From Humulus lupulus (taxonomy: Eukaryota; Streptophyta; Magnoliopsida; Rosales; Cannabaceae), in NCBI RefSeq assembly GCF_963169125.1, contig NC_084793.1:95003071-95067070 (forward strand): 64,000 bases of DNA, in the 5' to 3' direction. The notes below the pieces were generated by a model. That model had not been told where the DNA came from. It searched no databases and saw only the letters and a list, made by a program, of their open reading frames with translations. Position numbers and translations under genes: made by a program. Positions 23,413 through 34,768 of this stretch are shown in pieces. Position 1 is the stretch's first letter, and every line of letters starts with the position of its first letter.

Positions 23413-25178
23413 TTTGCAACAAAAAACTCATGTCCAATAAATAGGGAAATGCAGCTGTTCGTTAGGTTCAATCATCATAAAGCTAAACCGCAATCAAAGA
23501 GAGAAGAACGTTGAATGACATTCATGTTCTGATATCATTCAAAGATACCATGAAATTCTAGATTATGCTTAATAAAGACAAGTAGCATGGGTCTGTGTCG
23601 ATAATTAATCTTTCCTGAGTTCCATATGTTCACATCGTATACCATCAGCATTAAGGATGACAATTTCAACCCTGTCTCTAGTGTATATATCTCTCTCAGT
23701 TGCAACAACAAAATCTGTTTTCACCAAATCAATTGCTTCTGCTTCAGAAAGTGGAGTGACATCATCCTGTCATTGCAAAGGATTTGTGGATCAGACAAAG
23801 GCAGGGTAAGGACCATATATGAATGGGTAATATAAACTTGAGGTCAAAGATTATACCTGAGCAGGCAATAGAAGAGGGCTGGGAGCCTTTAGACACTTAT
23901 CCAAAATAGGCATGATAAGTGTTGAACCAGAACCTTGAGAGCTATATCCAACCTTCTCGTAGGAACCAACATGCATCGTATGTGAAGACACAACCCTTGC
24001 CTATTGAAATCAATACATCTAATTAGCATGCAGAAAGGTCATCAAACAGGCAACACTAGAGTTTTATCGATTACCTTCATTATCGAGACCACCTAAAACA
24101 TTGAATGAGTAGTAAGGAAAGAAACGTTTGTAGTAGAGAGTGTTTGACAGCAATTGGGCCATAGCAGGGCAGCTTATTTTTTTGTTATGTTGATGTTGAT
24201 AAATTTGACGAAATATGATTTAAGTTATAAATAGATGAAAACAAAAAGGAAGGCAGCTACCTAGAGGGTCAATCAAATACCTCACACCCACTCATGAAAG
24301 TATTTTAAAGTGTGCAGATATCTTATAGTATATTCAACTTGGTATTACTACTTGAAGCCTTACCAAATGTTTAGCATCCAATTTTATTCATCTGTGAAAG
24401 AGTCCGATATAAAATCATCAAGCAACACAAAAAAAGGAAAAGATTCATTTTATTAATGCTTATTGAAATAAGCAACAATTTTCTATAGGGCGATCAGCAA
24501 ACACACACATAAATACATATATCTTGCTACCAAATTATCCAAATGAGGTTCCACTCAACAAAGTGTAAAATGGAACCCAGAACTACAACTTTACTTTTAC
24601 ATAAACCAAATATTAAATGTTCAGTATATTGAGTCTGCTGCCACAGTTCAAATACGAATTTGGCGACCACAAACACATTACAACCCTTTTTCAAGGAAAT
24701 AATTATAAACATTACCCAAGAGTCCAATAAGTTTAGTAAAGCATTCGTTCAGCCTAAAACTTGCGCTTCAACCTCAAAAAACTCTCCTAGGTGAAATCTT
24801 AGCAAGTAAATATCTATTAAGAGTGGGAGAGAAGCGTATAGTTTACAAATTTTTGAGTAATCCCGAGTAAGAACATTATAACCGGTCGACATCCGAGTAT
24901 CGGCGGTGATCACACAGTAATTGGCTCCCGCGATTGCCACACAGGATCCGCCATTGTTGTCGTAGGGGGACCAGTTAACGTGTTGCTTATTCATTGGGAA
25001 GGTGAAGGGCTAAGTCGAAGCAAGCGAAGGGCCTTAGGTTAGGGCTTGAAGAGGAGTGAAATTGGAGTATTGTAGTGTGACCCTTTCCTTTATTTTCTTT
25101 TCTTTTTTTCAGATCTTGGCTTCGATATTTGGCTATCTTTAGCTTCAAGAAAACAAAAATGGTACCAATGGCTATGTT
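23413..25178 (-). other. PBF1-carrying insertion inside a kinase exon, flanked by a 17-bp direct repeat
   Basis: gtaccaatggctatgtt occurs at 23396-23412 and again, exactly, at 25162-25178. Removing one copy plus the DNA between restores the kinase exon reading [13 protein letters not shown]. The inserted DNA contains PBF1 exons with introns, so it is genomic. A 17-bp duplication is longer than usual for DNA transposons, and I see no terminal inverted repeat. It may be double-strand-break repair with copied filler DNA. Confidence 0.8.
23604..24994 (-). pseudogene. PBF1: Proteasome subunit beta type-1 (20S beta-6) gene fragment
   Basis: The beta-6 subunit is a non-catalytic structural part of the 20S proteasome core. 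On the minus strand, the first exon (24994 to about 24845) encodes MNKQHVNWSPYDNNGGSC, TADTRMSTGYN and LTRDYSKI. The next recognisable exon (about 24170-24074) encodes [19 protein letters not shown]. Another (about 24000-23858) encodes GKGCVFTYDA, then after a small insertion shifts frame to VGSYEKVGYSSQGSGSTLIM. The last (23768-23604) encodes PLSEAEAIDLVKTDF and ends at a stop after LRKD. The exon between the first two (normally the KCVMASSGFQGD region) was not found. Intron GT/AG borders are visible. With the missing exon and frameshift it is a broken captured copy. Confidence 0.88.
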
Positions 25179-26039
25179 GTACCTTGTTTTCCAATCCATA
25201 GGTGTCAAATTCTCACCTAAACACAAAAAAATTCCCATTAAAATCTCAAAAGACTGACAAAGAAAGAAAACCCAGAAAGATGAGAAAACCAAAAAAAATT
25301 GGTGTGTTAAATTTTACCATGGAAAAGAGAAGCAACAGAGCCTATGGAAGAGAATTGGAAAATGAGGTAAAGACCACTGTCAATACAACAAAAAAGGAGT
25401 GATAAAACGTTTCTATGGTGGACATGGCCAATGGTTCCAATCTCAGTGAAAAACTCTTTCTCTTTTCTCTCATCCGAAGCTGTTTTCGTGAGCATTTTCA
25501 CAGCTATTTTGTCTCCATTTCTCAAAACTCCTTTATATACCTCTACGTAGCCTCCTTTTCCAACCAAATTATCTGATACCCACATCACAAAACACCATTA
25601 TAATCCAAAAGAACAGAACAAAAATGGCAAGAAGAAGAAGAAGCTAACATGAGCTGAAACCATCGGTGCCCTCACAAATTTCTTCAAAAGAGAAGCATTT
25701 CCAAATGGGTCTCTGAAAAGACTCGGTTCCTACAACTCCAACAGTCTTCTTCACCATTGGGGTTTGGAGCTTTCTTCTCTACTGCTGCTTCTTCGCCACT
25801 GCCACGTTTTCTGAGCTCTACACTAATTAGAATCTAGATGTAAGAGAAAATGAACATGATAAAGATGAGAGAAGCTATCAGAGGAAGAGTGATTTGGGCG
25901 AGATAAAGGAGAACACGAGAAAGAAGTAGGAAAAAAATAAAGATATATGTTTTTAGTTTCCCTCTAAATAAATTCATTAACCCGCCAATTTTACACTATA
26001 GCGCATTTTATGTTCTATTTTGTTTACCTAGCTTTTATA

Positions 26040-26096
26040 ATACTTTTTCAATAGTCTCATAACCATGTGTTGTGAAAAGGGGTTTTTCTTGTAGTG
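26040..26096. repeat. CACTA C right terminal inverted repeat
   Basis: The right end reads TTTTTCTTGTAGTG, the inverse of the left TIR with one mismatch, followed by the target duplicate ATT. The inner portion (ataatactttttcaatag) mirrors gaaaaagtattat at the left end. Confidence 0.88.
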
Positions 26097-26373
26097 ATTA
26101 CCGCTTGAAGGAACCAACTATTGCTACACATCATATATTCGCACATAATAATGTGGTCACAGTGCACATAGCATAAACAATTCACAAATATACCCTCAGC
26201 GGGTCAAATTACAAATGTGCCCGTTCTCACCATGGATGAGTCTTAAACATATTTAGTTCACATAATCAAATATATTCAATTATATAGTAATATAATTCAT
26301 TAAATAATTCCACTGATGCTCTCCAGGCATGTCATTAAGGTACTTAACCTCATGAGGAGTTTCAGATGTTACA
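26097..26373 (-). repeat. Element A 5' LTR, second (outer) part
   Basis: Immediately right of the CACTA terminus, the sequence resumes LTR motifs seen in the LTRs of E and H: cacataataatgtggt, ataccctcagcgggtcaaatt, and an outer end at gttaca (26373). This shows that C inserted into an LTR and that 26373 is the outer end of element A. Confidence 0.72.
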
Positions 26374-26727
26374 CACATATACACATTAATTGTGCAAAAA
26401 AAATCAAAATCACCTCCACAATCTCTTCCAAATCCCAAATGTTTACACAAACTCCTTCAAATCCCATATATCTACACAAATTCCTCGAAACCCCCAATCC
26501 AAAAGCTCCTCTAAATGTACACCCATACCAATGTAACAAATTTTCAAATGACAAATAAATATATTAACACATTCACATATACATATACACATACACATAC
26601 AAATTAAACCTTTATCTTTCACAAAAAAAAAAAAAAAAAAAAACTTACCTTCAACACATGAAGAACAAAATGAGATAATGGCACAATCCAAAAAGATTGA
26701 CATAAATAAAAACAATGAGTTACATAC
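26374..26727. other. Flank between elements A and D, no gene
   Basis: Holds imperfect short repeats of the form caaatcccatatatctacacaaa (about 26410-26500), an ACATATAC-type microsatellite (26573-26600) and an A run of 21 (26623-26643). The last five bases, catac (26723-26727), are D's left target duplicate. This sequence was once continuous with 46400 onward, and may belong to CACTA element G. Confidence 0.55.
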
Positions 26728-27462
26728 TGATGTACCCCAAAAATGTGAGCTCAATCTTCTTTGAGGTAAAATTGGCAAGCAATAAATGAAGGGTTACTGT
26801 ACTCTGAAGAAATTTCATCAATTCTAGTTCAAACAGCTCTAGGTTGCATTACCAAGTTTAGTTAGCGTGAAATACTGTAGATCGCCCCAAAGGCTTGTGA
26901 CATGACTTCCAGATCGCCTTAGTCAGGCTCTGAGCATCACTTGATTCAGATCGCCCTTCGCGTATAACCTCTAGTCCAAGGATCACATTCAGCTCACGAC
27001 AGTACTGTGACGTGCATAAGGAAGAATTCCCACAGGCTCGGAGATTCTTCATATGGAATTAATACTTGTAATTGTTATCTAATAATTGCCCGTTATCACG
27101 TCATTTAGCATATTTAAGGAATTATGTATCTGGGAAGTTATCCATTCTTGTAAGTTACCAAATATTGTACGGTTATCCAAATTGTCCATCAACCTCCCCC
27201 CCCCCCCCCCCCCCCTCTTCTATAAATACTGAGGGATTTGACAGTAAAAGGGACCGAATTTTGTATGTAAAAACTCTGCATAAATTGTCTTAAACAATTT
27301 CTCCAAGATTTCATAAAAAAAATAATATACACTCATGGATTTGGTAGATTTTAACCGTTGAACAACATAAAATTTCATGTGTTCTTATTTTACAATTTAC
27401 AAAAGACTAATCATCTTTTTTTAGATTTGTTAATCTACGGTTGGCGAAAAACCGAGTCAACA
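26728..27462 (+). repeat. Element D 5' LTR
   Basis: 735 bp from TGATGTACCCC to GAGTCAACA. It carries a run of 20 C (27196-27215) just before the putative TATA box. The matching place in the 3' LTR has only five C. Confidence 0.9.
27221..27228 (+). promoter_or_regulatory. Element D LTR TATA box
   Basis: TATAAATA, also conserved at 46164-46171 in the 3' LTR, in the expected middle of a 0.7-kb LTR. Assigned by position and conservation only. Confidence 0.6.
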
Positions 27463-27464
27463 GA

Positions 27465-27483
27465 TTGGTGCTTTCATTGAGAG
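27465..27483 (+). other. Element D primer binding site (putative)
   Basis: TTGGTGCTTTCATTGAGAG begins two bases after the LTR, where the PBS must be. It is unlike the initiator tRNA-Met site used by B and J. I cannot name the tRNA with certainty. Confidence 0.6.
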
Positions 27484-27551
27484 ATAAATTAGGCTTACAT
27501 ATATTTTCCCAAAATTTTCATCCATATATCTTTATGGTGGTAACACATTAA

Positions 27552-29386
27552 ATGCGCGACAACGAGTTTGAGAGGCCTGGAGATCAAGGAGATTTTCGTA
27601 CGGTTGACCCTGCTGGAGAAGGTACCTTTGTACCTCATCTTCCCAAAAAAACAACCCCAAAACCAGGACGGCAACCATGGCGATACTGGAAGCTCAACTT
27701 CATGCCCCCAAAATCCTAACCCAGGATATCTCACTACCACAGAGATGGAGAATGCTTAGCTGAGAATCCACCTCGCCCAACTAGTCAGGTACAAAGAAAT
27801 TTTGAAATTTTACCACCAACTTGAGACATCGGAATGGATAATGGGCAAGCTATCTTGGTGCGCCCTAATGGAAGGAGAATTGCCTCACCAATAAGGCACC
27901 TTCCATCACCTATACGTCATCCAACACCCCCTCGACCATGAAGGAAAGTTCCAGCTCGCGACAACAACCGAAGAAATTCTATACCCAGAAAAAACTTGTA
28001 TGTTTCATGATCTCGAGACACAGGAGACCGAGTTCATGCGAATAATCAAGTCCCTCAACCTCAGCCACGAATGGTAAGCTTTGCGGAAGGAAGCTATTCG
28101 ACAGAAAGCCATCGTGAATGAAGGTCAGGGAGCTTGTCTCAAAGTCTGCGTTCTAATCCTCAGTTCGACATGCGTGATCACTTAAACGCTTAGAGAGGAC
28201 AGCAAGCCTGCAACAATGATTTAAGTTATATTGAGATAATGGGAGATCCTTCCATAGTATGTGACAATGAAAATGTCATGATTAACCGACCTTAATCTTG
28301 GAGGGACCACAACCCAAATAACACAAAGAACATGATGGGAGCTAATAATCAGCTCCCAAATAACCTAGAAATAAATTATCCAACCCTTGAGTAGCTGGCT
28401 CTAATGGAAGAACAGATCAAACGACTCATGTCTGGAAAAAACCTAGACGACTTTGATTGTGACGAGGAGCTCGAATCTTTTGTTCCTCACATTGCAACAA
28501 CTTCATATTCCGTTGGTTTCAAAATGCCAAACATGACCATTTATGATGGAACTATTGATCTGTCAAACCACATCATGACCTTAAACATTTTGATGAGAGC
28601 CCACAACATCAACATCAACCTGCATTGTGTCCTATTCCCATCCACATTGCCAGGACCATCCAAATTGTGGTTCAACAAGTTTAAAAGGCACATGATTACC
28701 TCCTGGAAAAAAATATAGACCAAATTCAAAAAGCATTTTCGAGATGGGAAATTAGTTCGAGTAGAGGCCAACTCCCTGGCCAATATAAAACAACAACCGG
28801 GTGAATCTCTTAAGGCGTACATCAATCGGTTCACAAACATAGTATCTCAAGCTAGAGATTCCGATGATAGTACCAAGCTCATGGTTGTTGTTATCACAAC
28901 GACATTGGCCATAGGAATCATCATTGGAGGTGAATTGTGGAAAGAGCTCCAAAGGAAGGGAGTAAAAAGTACAGACAATTTCTTGGCCATTGCTTAAGAA
29001 TGGATAAACCTCGAGGAGGCAGAGTTTATGATGGCCGAAACTAACCAAATTCCTGCTCAGCCCGCTGGAGTGGTAGTGAACACTGCAACTACTGCTCAAC
29101 TCACTTCCCATAACAACCAGGCAGAGAATAATAAGAGAAAGGGAAACGACGATGGTGACCGGACAGGGTCCAAAAAGAATAAGCTCAGAGAGAAGTACAC
29201 CTCTATATTCACCGTGTACACTGACCTAATAGGCACGCATGAACACATCTACTTTGAAAATAATGCCTACCTTCCTTGGAAGAAATCAGAGTCCCTGAGA
29301 AATCAATGAGCAAAGAGGGATCTGGCCAAGTTTTGTCGTTATCACGACATCGAGCACAAAACTGATGATTTTCGTCAATTAAACGT
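27552..29386 (+). pseudogene. Element D gag
   Basis: Frame starts at ATG 27552 (MRDNEFERPGDQGDF) and has several stops before the best-kept part at 28404-29310. Tat-type capsid motifs are PNMTIYDGTIDLSNHI, FPSTLPGPSKLWFNKF, GESLKAYINRF and the basic KKNKLREKYTSI. It reaches a knuckle-like CRYHDIEHKTDDFRQLN before being cut at 29386 by element E. Stops interrupt at about 28077, 28193, 28717 and 28996. Confidence 0.82.
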
Positions 29387-31770
29387 TGTAATGCCCTGCT
29401 AATTAGGGTCCATTACCATGTGTGTTTAAAATTAGTGCTTGAATCGCTAAACGAGTCATTTGGACTAACCATGTGATTAAGCCTCTAAGGGTTTATGTAT
29501 TTAAATTTTTGGTCAAGTTGTAAACATTTTCATTAAACAAAAACTTTGGTCTTTACATGGGATCCCAAGATAAAAGTTTAAAAGTCCATTACAATTCCAA
29601 GGTTACAAAATAAGCTGACCAAGGCAGCAAAACCGGGTCCAACACTAGCTTCCTTGAGCTTCTCGGTACACGTCATTGCTATCTCTCTCCAACTCATGGC
29701 TTGCCAAGCTCCTCCTTACCCTTACCTGCTCCACAAAGCACTCGTCAGCCAAAAGACTCAGCAAGAAAACATATTTAACAATTCACAGAGTAAATCAGCC
29801 GACTTAGCAGTAATAACTAGAACTAAGCATAAACATAACATAGATTAGCAACCATGGAGTTGCACAAGTGTGTGTTGCACTCCCTTTTTATTTATTTGGC
29901 ATCCGAGCCATTCAAGTGCTTGGTGCACCCCCAAGGTCACCCAGCCACAACACCCTGTGTTCAATGTGCGTAATGCCAATCTCAGCTCATAAGCCGAGTC
30001 TTGCAGATGCTCGACTTATAAGTCGAGCCTCAAAGACCCTCGACTTATAAGTCGAGCCTCGGAGATCCTCGACTTATAAGACGAGTCCCTTAAATCAAGT
30101 GTTCCCTCGACTAGTAAGTCGATCCTTAACCAAATTCAACAATAGGTCATCGGCTTATAAACCAAGCTTTCTTGCCACAGAAGACAATCACATAATATGT
30201 TTATCACACATGTAGATACAATGCATTACAATACGTTTAAACAGATATACATAGGCATAATCATAATCATGCACATTTATAGGGCCAATGCCCAAATCAA
30301 GATTATGTTCAGCATTCAGGCCAAGCCCTAATCATGTACATCATATTCTAGGTGTAGTTTTCTTACGTTTGGTCCAAGTGCAAGCTACCAGCAAACGACC
30401 CTTGAGTACGATCTCCGATCCGAGCCCTTAGCGATGACCTATTCATAACCATGATATTGAATCCCATCAAAATGAGTGAATAAAGGCCTCCGGACCGAGT
30501 CCTAGCCTCCGGGACATCGAATTCCACTAAACTAGGTCGTAAGATCGATCCCGAGCCCTTAGGGTTGAGTTCCCGTACTAAAAAACCCTCTTGGGGTTCA
30601 AAATATCTTAAGCGTCGCGGCCCCATGCCCTTGCACCATGGCCCACCCCAAGTCAGAGGCTCAGCCTCCCATTTTACTAAACACGCGTCGCAGCGCTGCC
30701 TAACAGGCATCGCAGCACACCCTCGCGATAGAGTCTTCCTTGGCTCCCTGTGTTCAAGAGGGTCGCGGCCCGACCCCTTCGAACCCAGAATTCTTGGGTT
30801 TTCTTCAGCCAAACCCAACCCAAATCATTCCAAAACAAACCTAAAATCCCAATTCAATTCCCATTCCCAATTTAACACCTCACCAACAATAACACCTAAC
30901 TCAAAACTTGATTGAAAACTCATCAACATCCACAATTCACTCTCCAAACCCTCACACATGCAAACACTAAACTTCCTACAAAACAACAGAATTGACATAA
31001 AGAAATTCAAGTTCAGACCCTTACCTCTGAGATAATTAACCCTTGAGCTAATCCCCAAGTTCAACAAGTCTAACTCTTCAATTCTTTGGCCTATAATTCC
31101 GCAAGTTTCAACAACTTCCAAGCTTCACAAGAGGGAGATAGAGCTGTGAAATAGAGGGAAAGAGAGAGAGAGACAAAGTATCTGTTTCTTCTAAGTGTTT
31201 CTAAATTCCCAACTGCCCAAAGCAAGCATATCTCCTTTGCCAAAAGTCCAAAATACCCTTATAACTAACTTAAATCCTCTAGTAACCTCAAGGGCAATTC
31301 CGTCAATTGCCACTTCTCGTAAATCCTCGAGTGTTCCTCTAAATCCCCAACTACCTCAAAATAAATCATTTAATCTCTCATTACCCGATAAGTCCCGGTA
31401 ATGTACTAAATTACCAAAATACCCTTTAGCTCACCTCGAGCTGAGTATTGACCCCCTTTGTGACATTTCCGCTAACTTGCTCACCAGGATCGCCTCATGT
31501 CGAGTAACCCAAATATATCTACATAATAATGTGTTCTCAATCACACACACATATTTACAATTATACCCTCAACAAGTCAAATTACTAAAATGTCCTTCTT
31601 ATAAGAAACAGGCCCACACACATATTTAATTTTCCTAAACATGCAAGCATAGTTATATTATAATATAATTCACATAATGATACCATATTAGCACATAATT
31701 AATACAATTATTGCCTCCCGGCCCCCTAATCCAGGCACTAAGCCATATTAGGGAATTTGGCATGTTATAA
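29387..31770 (-). repeat. Element E 3' LTR
   Basis: About 2.38 kb. Its 3' end is TGTAATGCCC (reading plus, 29387) and its 5' end is at gttataa (about 31770), next to the reversed purine tract at 31771-31783. It holds the shared stem-loop (29441-29457), the gtgctttgtggagcaggtaa block (29717-29770) and a 29-bp palindromic repeat (30010-30123). The 151-residue frame at 30363-30818 is inside LTR sequence and is not a gene. Confidence 0.85.
30010..30123. repeat. 29-bp repeat with an 18-bp palindrome in E's LTR
   Basis: CTCGACTTATAAGTCGAG, a perfect 18-bp palindrome, occurs at 30010-30027 and 30039-30056. Near copies lie at 30068-30085 (one mismatch) and 30106-30123. The first three are spaced exactly 29 bp apart. 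Confidence 0.88.
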
Positions 31771-31774
31771 CTAT

Positions 31775-34763
31775 CTCCTCCTTACAGGAATTTCGTCCTC
31801 GAAATTTTACCTAAACAGCTCGGGATACTAGTCTCGCATGGTTGATTCCAACTCCCAGGTCGCTTCCTCGACCTTGTTATTCCTCCATAATATCTTAACT
31901 AATGGTATGGTTTTATTCCTTAGGACCTTGTCCTTTTTGTATAATATTTGGACTGGCTGCTCCTCAAAGGATAAGTCTGTCTGCAGCTCCAGATCTTCAT
32001 AGCTCAATGCATGAGGCTCATCAGATAAATACTTTCGCAACATCGAAATATAGAACACATTGTGCACGACCAACAATGCTGGAGGTAACACCAACCTGTA
32101 GGCCACCTGACCGATCCTTTCCAAGATCTCAAAAGGTCCTACAAACCTAGGGCTCTACTTGCCCTTCTTCCCAAACCTCCTCATCCCCTTGAGTGGTGAG
32201 ACTATAAGGAAGACATAGTCTCCCACCTGGAACTCCACGTTCCTCGCTTCAAATTCGCATAACTTCTCCGTCTACTCTGTGATGCGAGCATCCGAGCTCT
32301 GATCTTTTCAATGGCTTCATTGGTCCTCTGGACTGCCTCAAGACCCAAGTATCTACGCTCACCCATCTCATCCCAGTGAATAGGTGATCTGCACTTCCTA
32401 CCATCCAACGTCTTGTAAGGAGCCATTCCTATTGTTGCTGGTAGCTATTGTTGTAGGAAAATTCTATCAAGGGTAAATATTTACTCCAGGACCCCTCAAA
32501 GTCCAATACACATTCTCTCAGCATGTCCTCCAATATCTAGACAGTCCTCTCAGATGACCATTAGTCTGAGGATGATAGGCTGTACTAAACTTCAGCTGCA
32601 TTCCCATTGTCTTTTGCAAACTTCCCCAAAACTTGGAAGTAAATGTGGGGTCCCGATCCGACACGATCGACCTTGGAGCTCCATGAAGACATACTATCTA
32701 TTTGACATAGAGATCTGCGTATTGGTCAACGGTATAAGTCATCTTTACTGGTAGAAAGTGAGCTTATGTGGTGGTGTAACTAAACCACAAGTGGTCAACG
32801 ATAAATAGAAGCTAAACGTGTTCTAAGTGTTATTGGTCAGGTCCTCCTTCTTAACCTGGTTAGCCTTTTGGGTGATCACCCACACCGAATCGTGCTAACC
32901 TACCGTCTTGGGCAATCCCACCACAAAGTCCATTGTGATGTCTTCCCACTTCCACTCTGGAATGTCCAAGGGCTGCAATAGACCTGTTGGTCTCTGATGT
33001 TTAGCTTTGATCTGCTGACACGTCAAACACTTGGCTACATATTTAGTTACACCACCCTTCATCCCCGGCCACAAATCCAAAGTTCTTAGTTCTTGGTACA
33101 TCTTCGTGGTGCTGGGATGCAAAGAAGACGGAGTGTATGAGATTCATCCAGAATCTCCCGTCTAATAACAGCATCCATCGGAATACATATCCGACCTTTA
33201 TATCTTAGCAAACCCATATCTGATACTGTATAGTCTCTAGCCACACCAATTAGGACATCCTCCCTAATCTTCACCAACTGTGGCTCTTGTAACTGACTCT
33301 CTTTTATCCTTTCTAGAAGAGTAGACTATACGGTAATGTTGGCTAACTGGCCCACTACTAAATCAATCCCTGCTCCGATCATTTCCTCTGCCAACTTCTT
33401 GGATATCTGCCTCGCATTGTGCAACTGCCCTAGACCTCTCTGACTTAGGGCATCTGCCACCATGTTGGCTTTCCCTGGATGATAAAGGATATCACAATCA
33501 TAATCCTTCACTAGTTCCAACCAACGCCTCTTGCTCTCAAATCCTTCTGAGTAAAGAAGTACTTGAGGCTTTTGTGGTCTGTATATATCTCACACTTCTC
33601 TCCATAAAGGTAATGCCTCCATACCTTTAATTCAAAGGCCACTGCTGCCAACTCCAGATCATGGGTAGGATATCTCTGCTCATAATCTTTCAACTAGCGT
33701 GATGCATAAGTAATCACCTTCTTTGCCTGCATAAGGACACAACCTAACCCTTGTCTCGAAGCATCACAAGAAATCATGAACTTTTCCTGATCTGTTGGAC
33801 AAGACTGGGGCGGAAATCAGACGCCACTTTAACTCCTGGAAGCTGTTCTCGCATCTGTCTGACCATGTATACTTCTAATTCTTACGTGTCAGTTCTGTCA
33901 GTGGGGTAACTATCCTTGAGAACCCTTCCACAAACTTCCTATAATAGCCTGCCAATCCAAGGAAGCTTATAATTTCAGAGGCATTCCTTGGCCTTGGCCA
34001 AATCCTGACAGCCTCAATCTTTGCTGGGTCTACATTAATCCCATCCCTACTAATAATATGACCCATGAAAGTCACCCGAGGCAACTAGAACTCACACTTC
34101 TTGAACTTCGCAAATAACCTGTGTTCTCTTAGTCTCTGCAAGACCAATCGGAGGTGATGCTCATGCTCTTCCTCTGACTATGAATAAACCAAGATATCAT
34201 CGATGAAGACAATCATGAATCAGTCTAGATAGTCCTTGAACACTCTATTCATTAAGTCCATGAAAGTTGTCGGGGGCGTTAGTCAAGCCAAATGACATAA
34301 CGAGGAATTCATAGTGCCTATATCTAGTACGGAAGGCTCTCTTTGGTATATCTTCCTCCTTAATCCTCAACAGGTGATAACCAGACCAAAGATCTATCTT
34401 CAAGAACACCATTTTACCTTGCAATTGGTCAAATAAGTCATCTATCCTTGGCAGAGGATACCTGTTCTTAATAGTGAACTTATTCAGTTCCCTGTAGTCT
34501 ATGCACATCCTCAGAGAACCGTCCTTCTTCTTCACAAATAAAAATGGCGCACCCCACGGCGAGAAACAGTTCTTGATAAAACCCATATCCAACAACTCTT
34601 GTAACTGTACCTTAAGTTCCCTTAACTCTGTTGCGGCCATTCGGTAAGGTGTACTAGACACTAGCTCTGTCCCTGGTACCAGCTTAATAACAAACTCAAT
34701 CTCCTTGTGTGGCGGCAACCTTGGTAACTCCTCTAGAGCACATCTAGGAACTCACAGACCAAC
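31775..34763 (-). pseudogene. Element E pol: RT, RNase H, integrase, chromodomain-like tail
   Basis: Minus strand. RT is at 34718-33875 ([47 protein letters not shown]). An unchanged FIDDILVYS lies near 34190-34215, although a stop lies just upstream in LD*FMIVF. RNase H is at 33693-33326. Integrase runs from about 33277 (the CLTCQQIKAKHQRPTG zinc region, ITMDFVVGLPKTVG) to 32202 (DGRKCRSPIHWDEMGERRYL). The tail at 32124-31828 has VHNVFYISMLRKYL and EEATWELE. Stops and frame changes are scattered. Solo LTR F interrupts the region at 34764-37332. Confidence 0.87.
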
Positions 34764-34768
34764 CTAGT

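Larger units (their letters stand above)
22870..25810 (-). pseudogene. Receptor-like cytoplasmic kinase (RLCK class VI-like) fragment with introns
   Basis: Exons of a serine/threonine kinase read on the minus strand. About 25800-25660 encodes a domain start PIWKCFSFEEICEGTDGFS. 25588-25307 encodes the glycine loop VGKGGYVEVYKG and Lys in IAVKML. The next exon (about 25217 down to 25162, then 23412 to 23293) encodes MDWKTRYNIAIGT, then [11 protein letters not shown] and the catalytic loop [13 protein letters not shown]. 23185-23101 encodes [17 protein letters not shown], where DFG is changed to YFG. 23012 to about 22870 encodes [20 protein letters not shown] and EIISGRKP. Intron borders GT/AG fit, so this is captured genomic DNA rather than a retrocopy. 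A 1.77-kb insertion (PBF1 piece) splits one exon. The lost DFG Asp and missing ends make it non-functional. Confidence 0.85.
14572..26096. mobile_element. Element C: non-autonomous CACTA (En/Spm) transposon carrying captured gene pieces
   Basis: The left end starts CACTTCAAGAAAAA and the right end is the inverted CACTACAAGAAAAA (13 of 14 bases). Inverted similarity continues at GAAAAAGTATTAT. Both ends are flanked by the 3-bp direct repeat ATT (14569-14571 and 26097-26099), the TSD size of CACTA elements. The left subterminal region has repeated ataacacttttt motifs in both orientations. No TNP1/TNP2-like transposase reading frame is visible in 11.5 kb. The interior holds a phytocyanin copy, a kinase gene remnant, a PBF1 remnant and an AT-rich inverted-repeat unit, so it looks like a gene-capturing, non-autonomous element. 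The termini are strongly supported and the interpretation is inference. Confidence 0.88.
1..26373 (-). mobile_element. Element A: Ty3/gypsy chromovirus, minus strand, host of two nested insertions
   Basis: Read on the minus strand, this element starts with a 5' LTR (26373-26097 joined to 14571-13177). It continues through a degenerate PBS, gag and protease, then RT (10844 onward joined to 1356-763), RNase H and the start of integrase at base 1. The integrase core, chromodomain and 3' LTR lie left of the window. Two insertions interrupt it: gypsy element B (1357-10843) in RT and CACTA element C (14572-26096) in the LTR. The reading frame across the B junction rejoins cleanly from a QLQELLDLG motif to FIRPS, as in related elements. 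The chromovirus assignment (Tekay/Del-like) rests on similarity to B's polyprotein and on the long LTR. It is a decayed copy. Confidence 0.85.

Noticed and set aside
23604..24994. PBF1 as a working gene
   Set aside because: An internal exon is missing and a small insertion shifts the frame in the VGSYEK exon.
23413..25161. PBF1 insert as a retrocopy
   Set aside because: Intron sequence with GT/AG borders remains between exons and no A-tail of note is seen at the 3' end.
30363..30818. 151-residue open frame on the minus strand
   Set aside because: It lies wholly inside E's LTR, matches the non-coding LTR text of B and H in part, and has no domain motif. GC-rich LTR sequence gives chance open frames.
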